Of a DNA stretch of 5,447 nucleotides, positions 1 through 5,447 are shown one piece after another. How positions within the stretch are numbered: the first letter of the stretch is position 1; each line of letters begins with the position of its first letter. The DNA is taken from positions 1-5,447 of the forward strand of contig JAMOOA010000188.1 of the NCBI GenBank assembly GCA_027066255.1, in the 5' to 3' direction. This DNA comes from Candidatus Altimarinota bacterium. Its GTDB lineage: Bacteria > Patescibacteriota > Gracilibacteria > BD1-5 > UBA6164. The translations under genes and the position numbers were made by a program. The notes under the pieces were generated by a model. The model was given only the letters and a program-made list of their open reading frames with translations, had not been told where the DNA came from and searched no databases.

Positions 1-916
1 TATGGTTTCAGGAGCATCAAGCATAGCAAAGAGATTTGGAATATCCAATTTAGTTATAGGGTTAACTATTGTTGCTTTTGGGACATCGGCTCCAGAACTC
101 TTTGTAAATATTCTTTCTGGTATAAATGGACAAACGGAGTTAGCTCTATGAAATGTCATTGGTTCAAACATAGCAAATATTCTCCTAATACTCTGAGTAG
201 CAGCACTTGTCTATCCACTTCAAGCAAAGAGCTCTACAATATATAAGGAAATTCCTTTTTCTCTTATAGCTTCTTTTGCTTTGTTTTTTCTTGCGTTTGA
301 TACACTTTTTTCAGGAACAACAGAAAATATTATAACAAGAGGGGAAAGTATGGTGCTGTTGTTATTCTTTGTTTTGTTCTTTGCTTATACATTTGGACTT
401 TCAAAGATGGGGCCAGATGATTCTACTGAAAACCAAGATACGACAAAGCAGATGAGTGTGATGAAGTCTACTCTATATATAATAGGGGGACTGGTATGAC
501 TTTCTATCGGAGCAAACTTTCTCGTATGATCGGCAAAAAATATAGCTCTTTGATATGGTATATCAGAATCAGTTATAGGACTTACCATTATAGCATTTGG
601 GACAAGCTTGCCTGAGCTTGCAACTTCTGTGATTGCTTCACTCAAAAGAAACTCAGATATAGCAATAGGAAATGTAGTAGGAAGTAATATATTTAACCTA
701 TTACTTGTTTTAGGTGCAACATGATCAGTTACAAATATAGTTGTTCCAGATCTTCTTCTCACAGATATAATCATAGAACTAGCAGCCATCACTCTTCTTA
801 TTGTCTTTATGTTTTTTATCGGAAAAAAGGGAGTTATTACGAGGTTTGAGGGAGGAATACTCCTAGGGCTCTATGTCATTTATATGTGATATCTTTTTCA
901 AACACAAATATTATAG
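1..916 (+). CDS. Na+/Ca2+ (cation/calcium) exchanger, CaCA family, YrbG-like; 5' partial
   Basis: Integral membrane antiporter expected to move Ca2+ (or a similar cation) across the cytoplasmic membrane in exchange for Na+ or H+. The first complete codon is at base 2 and the frame runs 304 residues to TAG at 914-916. Both hallmark alpha repeats are visible: GTSAPEL (residues 27-33 of the visible part) followed by GNVIGSN (50-56), and GTSLPEL (200-206) followed by GNVVGSN (223-229). Each repeat carries the conserved ion-binding Glu and Asn. Hydrophobic segments cover most of the protein, with an acidic hydrophilic loop at about 136-150 between the two halves, as in the family. Homologues are about 320 residues, and the visible MVSGAS matches a point some 20 residues into them, so the true start lies before the window. 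Seven in-frame TGA codons (149, 194, 497, 527, 551, 722, 887) are read as Gly. The one at 149 is the first Gly of GNVIGSN, and it rules out a pseudogene. Substrate specificity cannot be told from the sequence. Confidence 0.93.
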
Positions 917-999
917 TATTGTCTAAGGTGAAAAATACCCCCTATTTAAAGGAAAAAAATAGATATTTACATATTATACAATATTTTTTAGTTATTATT

Positions 1000-1028
1000 T
1001 TGACATAAAGCAAATAGTATGTTGTAAT
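1000..1028 (+). promoter_or_regulatory. Sigma70-type promoter with extended -10, for the surface-protein gene
   Basis: A perfect -35 box TTGACA (1000-1005), a 17-bp spacer, and a -10 box TGTAAT (1023-1028; 5 of 6 to consensus) preceded by an extended TGn element (1020-1022). Transcription should begin near 1035 and give a leader of about 27 nt before the ATG at 1062. The surrounding spacer (917-1061) is very AT-rich. I see no convincing terminator for the exchanger gene in it. Confidence 0.75.
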
Positions 1029-1061
1029 ATTAGTACATTATTTTATGTAATAATATTTTTT

Positions 1062-1985
1062 ATGAAAAACATATACAAAATTGTTTCTGTTGTTCTCGGA
1101 ATACTTTTATTCCAAAATGCTTTTGCTGCAAGTATCTCTGTTGGTTCTATAGATGTAGTTAATACAAAGACTATTAGTTTTTCTCTTTCAGATAAAGATG
1201 GAATAGCTGAAGGGAAGTTAGAGTGAGAAATAAAAGTTCTCCAAGATAAGACTCTTGATGATGCTGAGGCAAGTCTTGATGATCTTCGAGTAGTAACTAT
1301 TTCTATGGAAGAAAACCTTCATACAAATACAAAATATAGCCTTCTTACACTTTTAGGAGCAGAGGGAAGTATTGACTTTGAGACGGGGGATTCACTGGAA
1401 GACTTTTCGGCAATAAATGAAGATATATTCTCTGATGAAGAAAATATAGAATCTATTGCTCTTGTATGAGAAAATATACTAGAAGTTCACTATAATAGAG
1501 AAGTAGTTGGAGGAACATATGAGTATAAACTTCTTTCAGAGCTTGAAGTTAAATCTATAAAAAATATTTCCTCTGAGGACACAAGACTCCAGCTAGAACT
1601 TACTCAAAAAATAGAGACACAAGAGGATTATATTCTTATGATTATCTCTCTTGTAGGTGAAGATGGAGAAGAAATAGAGTTTGAGAATGGGATATATGAC
1701 TTTACTTCTCCTGAAATAATAGAAGATACAGAGGAATGAAGTGTAGATGAAGATCTATTACTTACCACAAGTGGGGAAGAGTTAGGTGAAGAATCACTAG
1801 ACTCTTGAGAAGAAAACACAGAACTCAATGCAGCAGGAGACGATACAGGACTTATGAAAGACACAGGAACTGTTGCTTTAGGAGCTTCTTCAACACCAGA
1901 TACGGGTGCAGAAACATGGGTACTCATCCTTGCAACGTTACTTATAAATACTTTTTACTATTTTTCTAGGAGAAAAGTAGCATAA
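1062..1985 (+). CDS. Secreted acidic surface protein with two Ig-like repeats and LPXTG-like sorting signal
   Basis: A 307-residue protein, not recognised as a named family. Residues 1-23 form a Sec signal peptide (Lys at 2 and 6, hydrophobic core, probable cleavage after AFA or AFAA). Two similar beta-rich segments follow, at about 28-110 and 130-211. Each ends in a matching motif: a hydrophobic strand, LLGAEG or LVGEDG, then IDFETG or IEFENG. This resembles tandem bacterial Ig-like (SbsA/Big_5-type) domains. Residues about 215-265 are a Glu/Asp-rich, Gly/Ser/Thr-containing linker. The C-terminus has the three-part layout of a sortase substrate: TPDTG (278-282), a hydrophobic stretch (about 286-302) and RRK (303-305). 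The protein is therefore probably exported and anchored to the cell surface. Four in-frame TGA codons (1224, 1467, 1737, 1806) are read as Gly; TAA ends the gene at 1983-1985. The ATG at 1062 is chosen because the signal peptide begins there and a strong promoter precedes it. No Shine-Dalgarno site is visible. A role in host or surface attachment is inference. Confidence 0.88.
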
Positions 1986-1999
1986 TAAAGAGACATTAC

Positions 2000-2028
2000 T
2001 TGATTTTAAAATAAAGAAATGGTGTAAT
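2000..2028 (+). promoter_or_regulatory. Probable extended -10 promoter of pilT
   Basis: TTGATT (2000-2005), a 17-bp spacer, then TGTAAT (2023-2028) preceded by TGG at 2020-2022 (extended -10, TGn). This is the same -10 hexamer, spacing and TGn element as the promoter at 1000-1028. Initiation near 2035 would give a leader of about 24 nt before the pilT ATG at 2059. The -10 box overlaps the left arm of the hairpin at 2011-2050, so transcripts from this promoter would carry only the right arm and could not form the hairpin. Confidence 0.55.
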
Positions 2029-2057
2029 TAGAATAACACTATTTCTTTATTTTTTTG
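2011..2057 (+). terminator. Rho-independent terminator of the surface-protein gene
   Basis: Inverted repeat with arms 2011-2025 and 2036-2050: 15 pairs, including one G-U wobble, and a 10-nt loop. It is followed directly by a T-tract (2050-2056). It lies 25 nt after the surface-protein stop codon. The stem is AT-rich, so termination may be incomplete. It ends only two bases before the pilT start codon and overlaps the putative pilT promoter. A palindromic regulator-binding site around the transcription start is the alternative reading. Confidence 0.65.
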
Positions 2058-2058
2058 C

Positions 2059-3141
2059 ATGAAAGACGTTATAAGAAAAAATCACACCATTAGGGATACA
2101 CTTCTCCAAGTGATGATTGATAATACAGGAAGCGATATGTACATCACTGCATGAGTTCACCCGGCTATTAAGATAGGATGAGAACTTACGAGTATCAATG
2201 AATGAGTGGATATTCTTACACCTCAAGGAACCCTTGAATTCAGTGAATCTATTATGACAGAGCCACAGCATCTAATCCTCAAAGAAAAACAAAACCTAGA
2301 CTTTTCATTTTCTTTTGCAGAGAGAAGGTTTAGAGTAAACATATCTTTTCAAATGGGAAATTATATGGTAGTCCTGAGGCTTTTAAGCTCAGACATACCA
2401 AACATAGAAAAGCTTGGATTAACAGATATATACAAGGATGTTACAAAACTAGGGCAGTGACTGGTTCTTGTTACAGGGCCAACAGGTTCATGAAAAACAA
2501 CAACATTAGCTTCCATGATTAACTATATAAATGAAACTTCTAAAAAACATATTATTACTATAGAAGATCCAGTAGAATATCTTCATGAACATAAAAAATC
2601 TATCATAGAACAAAAAGAAATAGGAAGAGATGTTCCAGACTATACTACGGCCCTTATTGGTGCTATGAGACAAAATCCTCAAGTAATACTTTTTGGAGAG
2701 ATGAGAAATAAAAAAGAAATGGAAATGGCTCTAACTCTTGCTGAAACAGGACATCTTGTTTTTTCTACACTTCATACTCGTAGTGCTGCTCAGACTATTT
2801 CACGTATTATAGATACTTTTCAGGAAACAGAAAGAGATCAGGTCCGTCTTCAGCTTGCAGATGCTCTTGTTGCTGTCTTTTCTCAAAGACTTCTGGTTCT
2901 TCAAGATGGGAGTGGAGTACAAATGGCAAAAGAGATACTCACGAACAACTCAGCTGTTGCAAATTTGATAAGAGAGAATGACTTACATCAAATACCTACA
3001 GTTATGCAAATGGGAAAGAGAGAAGGAATGCAACTTTTAGAAGATGATATCATTCGATTCGTACAACTCTGACAAATAACTCTTGAAGAGTGATACAAAT
3101 ACGCAAACAATCCAAAGTTTGTACGTGATGCAATTGAGTAA
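2059..3141 (+). CDS. pilT: Type IV pilus retraction ATPase PilT
   Basis: Cytoplasmic hexameric secretion ATPase (GspE/PilT superfamily) that powers pilus depolymerisation and retraction at the base of the fibre. The protein is 360 residues, a normal PilT length. The N-terminal PAS-like domain carries the PilT signature SDMYITAG, then IKIGGEL (25-43). Next come the Walker A motif GPTGSGKTTT (140-149), the Asp box ITIEDPVEY (166-174), the Walker B region VILFGEMR (209-216) and the His box AETGHLVFSTLHT (228-240). GEMR and LVFSTLHT point to PilT rather than the extension ATPase PilB. The C-terminus has HQIP..MQ.G...GMQ and a variant of the AIRNLIRE motif, AVANLIRE (299-306). Seven TGA codons (2152, 2179, 2203, 2458, 2491, 3070, 3091) are Gly, and the one at 2491 is the Gly directly before the Walker A Lys. 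The ATG at 2059 has an in-frame TAG at 2029 upstream. No Shine-Dalgarno site is visible. The gene converges on the pilin gene, with a shared terminator between them. Confidence 0.96.
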
Positions 3142-3154
3142 GTACACGATATAG

Positions 3155-3201
3155 AACAATTAAAAAAACTCTCCCGATTGAGGAGAGTTTTTTTAATTGT
3201 T
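3155..3201. terminator. Bidirectional rho-independent terminator between pilT and the pilin gene
   Basis: A perfect 20-bp inverted repeat (3155-3174 and 3182-3201) with a 7-nt loop. The core is ACTCTCC/GGAGAGT, flanked by seven A on the left and seven T on the right, so it acts as a stem plus U-tract on either strand. It begins 14 nt after the pilT stop and lies 47 nt beyond the pilin stop, ending both convergent transcripts. Confidence 0.9.
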
Positions 3202-3221
3202 TTGCATTGGCTAGAATGCAA
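3202..3221. repeat. Short inverted repeat beside the shared terminator
   Basis: Arms TTGCATT (3202-3208) and AATGCAA (3215-3221) form a perfect 7-bp stem with a 6-nt loop. It directly abuts the right arm of the large terminator hairpin and sits between it and the pilin stop codon. No T-tract follows on the plus strand. On the pilin transcript it would form just before the main terminator stem, perhaps as a 3'-end stabiliser. Its function is unknown. Confidence 0.45.
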
Positions 3222-3247
3222 TCTAATTTATAGATATACTCAATAAA

Positions 3248-3979
3248 TTAATAAGGGAAAATAGTAGTACTATCATTAGTAACGAAACCATCAGAACTAT
3301 CAGTGATAGAACTAGATGATATAAGACCATCACTTTCAGTAGCAGCTAAAGCGATAGTAACAGCAGGAGTACCAGCTACTGTAAGAGTGAGACCATCAGC
3401 AGAGATTTTTGAAATTACTCCATTAGTAGTATCATCACCAACTTTGAAGAAGTTGATATCAGCAACATTAGCAAGCTTTACAGTACTAGAACCAGTAGAA
3501 GTAGTTTTTGCAGTAGTAGCTCTAGGATCATAGTTTCCTTTTACTACAGACTTCTTATTTGTACCGTCTTCAACTTTTGCAGCGAGTTCGTATACTCCTC
3601 CAGCTTTAGTACTTACACCAATCTTGTAAGAGTCGTTTGAGCTAGGATCTTGAAATTGCTCTTCTTTTACCTTAAGAGCAGAACCATTAACATCACCAGC
3701 TTGGTAGTTTGTAATGAGTGTAGCACCAGTACCACCAACACTTACAGCATCAGCATTATTTGATGTATCAGCAGTAACGTAAGCAAGAAGTGAAACACCA
3801 CTAATAGTACCGTTATCTATAGCAGTAGCAAGCTTAGATATACCGTCAAGTCTTTTTGCGTTTCTAGCATCCGCAGTGTAAGACCCAAGAGATATAAATG
3901 CTATAGTACCAAGTATAGCAAGGATAGTGATTACCACTATAAGTTCTACTAACGTAAAACCTTTTTTTGTATTTCTCAT
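3248..3979 (-). CDS. Type IV (major-type) pilin with class III signal peptide
   Basis: Fibre subunit of a type IV pilus or type II-like pseudopilus, made as a membrane-anchored prepilin of 243 residues. The N-terminus is a textbook prepilin signal: MRNTKKG, cleavage after G7, then FTLVE with mature Phe+1 and Glu+5, and a hydrophobic helix to about residue 31. The helix continues as DARNAKRLDGISKLATAI, the amphipathic segment typical of GspG/PilA-like and CPR pilins. The C-terminal part is Gly/Ser/Thr/Ala-rich, predicted beta, with no cysteine and hence no disulfide-bounded D-region. Codon use is unlike the neighbours: 23 Gly codons, 18 of them GGT, four GGA, one GGG and no TGA, suggesting very high expression. 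The gene lies downstream of pilC on the same strand, 187 bp away, and is convergent with pilT. The ATG is set by the signal peptide; no Shine-Dalgarno site is visible. The exact pilin class (major or minor) is inferred from codon bias. Confidence 0.93.
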   Translation of the reverse strand: MRNTKKGFTLVELIVVITILAILGTIAFISLGSYTADARNAKRLDGISKLATAIDNGTISGVSLLAYVTADTSNNADAVSVGGTGATLITNYQAGDVNGSALKVKEEQFQDPSSNDSYKIGVSTKAGGVYELAAKVEDGTNKKSVVKGNYDPRATTAKTTSTGSSTVKLANVADINFFKVGDDTTNGVISKISADGLTLTVAGTPAVTIALAATESDGLISSSSITDSSDGFVTNDSTTIFPY

Positions 3980-4052
3980 GAAAGAAGAAAGTTACAAAAA
4001 TAAAATATAAGTTTTAGACTTATTATCTTTTTAAATATAAAAAGACAAAGGG

Positions 4053-4081
4053 AGTTTACTGAATATATAGGACGAAATCAA
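4053..4081 (-). promoter_or_regulatory. Possible pilin promoter
   Basis: Read on the minus strand: TTGATT (4081-4076), a 17-bp spacer, then TAAACT (4058-4053; 4 of 6 to consensus), giving a leader of about 70 nt. There is no extended -10 here. Other AT-rich -10-like hexamers closer to the gene (for example GATAAT near 4022-4027) lack a good -35 at the right spacing. A strong pilin gene 187 bp after pilC is expected to have its own promoter, but the exact site is uncertain. Confidence 0.28.
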
Positions 4082-4122
4082 CTTCGATAGAGGCTTTTTT
4101 ATGGACTTTTTATGAGTTTTGC

Positions 4123-4150
4123 TTGTAAAAAAAGTATTTTTATTTTACAA
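4123..4150 (-). terminator. Weak hairpin after pilC, possible terminator
   Basis: Perfect 8-bp arms (TTGTAAAA at 4123-4130, TTTTACAA at 4143-4150) lie 16 nt beyond the pilC stop. The stem is almost all A-T, and on the pilC strand no clean T-run follows the second arm, only a T-run inside it. It may be a leaky terminator or simply AT-rich sequence. Confidence 0.25.
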
Positions 4151-4166
4151 AAAGAGACGAAGCAGG

Positions 4167-5378
4167 TTATAGTTTCTTGGCAACTTTTCCAAGAGAAAAG
4201 AAAGGGAGCATGATAGCAATAACAATAGTTCCGACCAGGAATCATACAATAACAATGATTATAGGTTCCATCATAGCAGAGAGGTTTCCTATATATCTTT
4301 TGAGTTCCCCGTCATAGTTTCTCCCTATTTTTTTAAGAGATTCTGAAAGGCTTCAGGTCTCCTCACCAGTACTTACGACATAAGCAAATTCTTCAGAGAA
4401 GAGGTCGTTGAGATAGACATTTGTATCATAATCCAAGTTAAGTCAGAGGGATTTTGATATTGTGAGACCAGCCTCTACTTCGTTCTTGATGCGTATAAGC
4501 TCTTTTTTATAAAGAAGATTTGGAACAACTTTACTAGATGTTTTTAGAGCTTCAAGAAGGAGTACTCCAGCATCTATGAGTATAGTAAAGGCTTTTATAA
4601 AGTAGATGACATTCGACTGTTTTACAATAAATCCAAAAACAGGAAGTTTAGTAAAGAGCTTTGCGTAAAATAATCTACCAATATGAGTTCTTCATACTAT
4701 TTTTAATACTATTACTATTCCTATTAATCCTCATAAGAGGGTAAGCCAGTCATCGATAAAGAAATGGGATATCCCTACAACAATCTTCGTCATTGCAGGG
4801 AGTTCACTCCCTGTTTTCTCAAAAGAAGCCGTTATTTTTGGTATGATAAAAATCATCATAAACACTACCATAGATATCGTGAGAGAGAAAAGTATCATAG
4901 GGTATATCATTGCCCCTTTTACTTTTCACTTGAGTTCTATGCTGTCTAATAGACTCGTATCTAACTCCGCAAGTATTCTTCATAATTGCCCTGTTTTTTC
5001 ACCAACCTCAACAAGAGCTACAGTAAGTGAATCAAAAACCTTAGGGTGCATGAGCATCGTCTCATGTATACTGATTCAGTGATTAATATTTCCCCTCATT
5101 TCTGCTACAATCTTCTTAAGAAGAGGGTTCTTCATTTGTTTTATAAGTATCCCAAGTGCTCCCTTTACATCAATACCAGAATTAATAAATATAGAAAATT
5201 TATTTATAAACTGCCAAAGATCTGTACGAGAAACACTTGCAAAGAGTATTATATCTTTTGTTGAAGATTTTCTCCCAAGTTGTGTATTGAGCTGTTGCTT
5301 TTGAGCTTTCTTTAAAAGAGCAATAAACTTAGTGTTATCAAAATTTCAGTATTTGTCGTAAAACTTCTTTTGGAACAT
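4167..5378 (-). CDS. pilC: Type IV pilus inner-membrane platform protein PilC (GspF family)
   Basis: Polytopic cytoplasmic-membrane protein on which the pilus ATPases act to insert or extract pilin subunits. The protein is 403 residues, the usual length. It shows the two T2SSF repeats: the first at about 54-178 (FINKFSIFINSGIDVKGAL, then VEVGEKTGQLGRIL and YPMILFSLTISMVVFMMIFI), the second at about 257-392 (YFIKAFTILIDAGVLLLEAL, then VSTGEETGSLSESL and MEPIIIVIVGFLVGTIVIA). Membrane segments lie near 158-180, 211-229 and 371-393. The ELP motif after the first membrane segment (192-194) and the repeated VxxGExTG...L helix are typical. Nine TGA codons are read as Gly (residues 11, 101, 133, 151, 216, 229, 312, 342, 379), several at family-conserved glycines such as G133 and G342. 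The ATG at 5378 is the first after an in-frame TAA at 5394-5396 that ends the preceding gene, so the two are probably one operon. The stop is TAA at 4167-4169. Confidence 0.95.
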
Positions 5379-5393
5379 TCTCTTTATGTTATA

Positions 5394-5447
5394 TTAAATA
5401 TTTCAATCTTGAGCTATAATCTCATTTATCTCATGTATAACAGTTCT
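5394..5447 (-). CDS. C-terminal end of an unidentified gene upstream of pilC (partial)
   Basis: The last 17 codons before TAA at 5394-5396 read RTVIHEINEIIAQDGNI, with one TGA (Gly) near the end. The segment stays open to the window edge, is amphipathic and charged like a real C-terminus, and stops 15 nt before the pilC ATG, which is operon-like spacing. Pilus operons often place an ATPase (pilB) or another pilT just before pilC, but the fragment is too short to identify, and chance openness over 51 nt is possible. Confidence 0.45.

Noticed and set aside
385..792. A 135-codon open frame on the minus strand inside the exchanger gene
   Set aside because: It is antisense to a well-supported CaCA frame whose motifs are clear, and shows no recognisable protein pattern; it is a shadow.
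917..999. A terminator for the exchanger gene
   Set aside because: Only short, almost pure A-T inverted repeats are present (for example CTATTT/AAATAG), with no GC core, so no terminator could be supported.
1628..1927. A 99-codon Ser-rich minus-strand frame
   Set aside because: Its Ser/Val-rich composition is the antisense of the Glu/Asp/Thr-rich linker in the surface protein, so it is a compositional artefact.
1..3141. The exchanger, surface protein and PilT as degraded pseudogenes with many stops
   Set aside because: The interrupting codons are only TGA, never TAA or TAG, and fall at family glycines with all motifs otherwise intact. Recoding explains this; decay does not.
4764..5264. Three overlapping plus-strand frames of 61-79 codons
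   Set aside because: All lie antisense to pilC, whose two T2SSF repeats are continuous on the minus strand when TGA is Gly.
1..5447. Mycoplasma-type code 4 (TGA = Trp)
   Set aside because: Trp would replace invariant glycines in the P-loop and GNxxGSN motifs, and TGG is used at plausible Trp positions (for example in the surface-protein tail and PilC residues 55 and 211).
1..5447. CRISPR arrays, tRNA or rRNA genes, insertion sequences
   Set aside because: I saw no regularly spaced repeats, cloverleaf-like segments, transposase motifs or flanking terminal repeats on either strand.

Overview
This window comes from a bacterium that reads UGA as glycine (translation table 25), so it most likely belongs to the Gracilibacteria (BD1-5) / Absconditabacteria (SR1) branch of the Candidate Phyla Radiation (CPR). 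Under the standard code nearly every gene looks broken. When TGA is read as Gly, five long open frames appear. They contain 27 internal TGA codons, and several of these fall on invariant glycines, including the Walker A glycine of a PilT ATPase and the GNxxGSN glycine of a Na+/Ca2+ exchanger. TAA and TAG remain stops. The DNA is AT-rich, favours AGA for Arg and ATA for Ile, and shows no clear Shine-Dalgarno sites.

Layout, left to right. (1) 1-916, plus: a cation/Ca2+ exchanger (YrbG-like), cut at its N-terminus by the window edge. (2) 1000-1028: a strong extended -10 promoter. (3) 1062-1985, plus: a secreted acidic surface protein with two Ig-like repeats and a C-terminal sortase-type anchor (TPDTG, hydrophobic stretch, RRK). 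(4) 2000-2057: a hairpin plus T-tract terminator whose left arm carries the -10 of the next promoter. (5) 2059-3141, plus: a PilT-type pilus retraction ATPase. (6) 3155-3201: a perfect 20-bp bidirectional terminator between convergent genes. (7) 3248-3979, minus: a type IV major-pilin-like protein. (8) 3980-4166: an AT-rich spacer with a possible pilin promoter. (9) 4167-5378, minus: a PilC/GspF inner-membrane platform protein. (10) 5394-5447, minus: the probable last 17 codons of another gene just upstream of pilC.

The pilin, PilC and PilT are parts of one type IV pilus machine: PilC is the membrane platform, PilT drives retraction, and the pilin is the fibre subunit. The wall-anchored surface protein next to pilT could be part of the same attachment equipment, as expected for an episymbiotic or predatory CPR cell, but that link is inferred only from adjacency. 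The pilin gene stands out because none of its 23 glycines is encoded by TGA and 18 are GGT, the profile of a very highly expressed gene.
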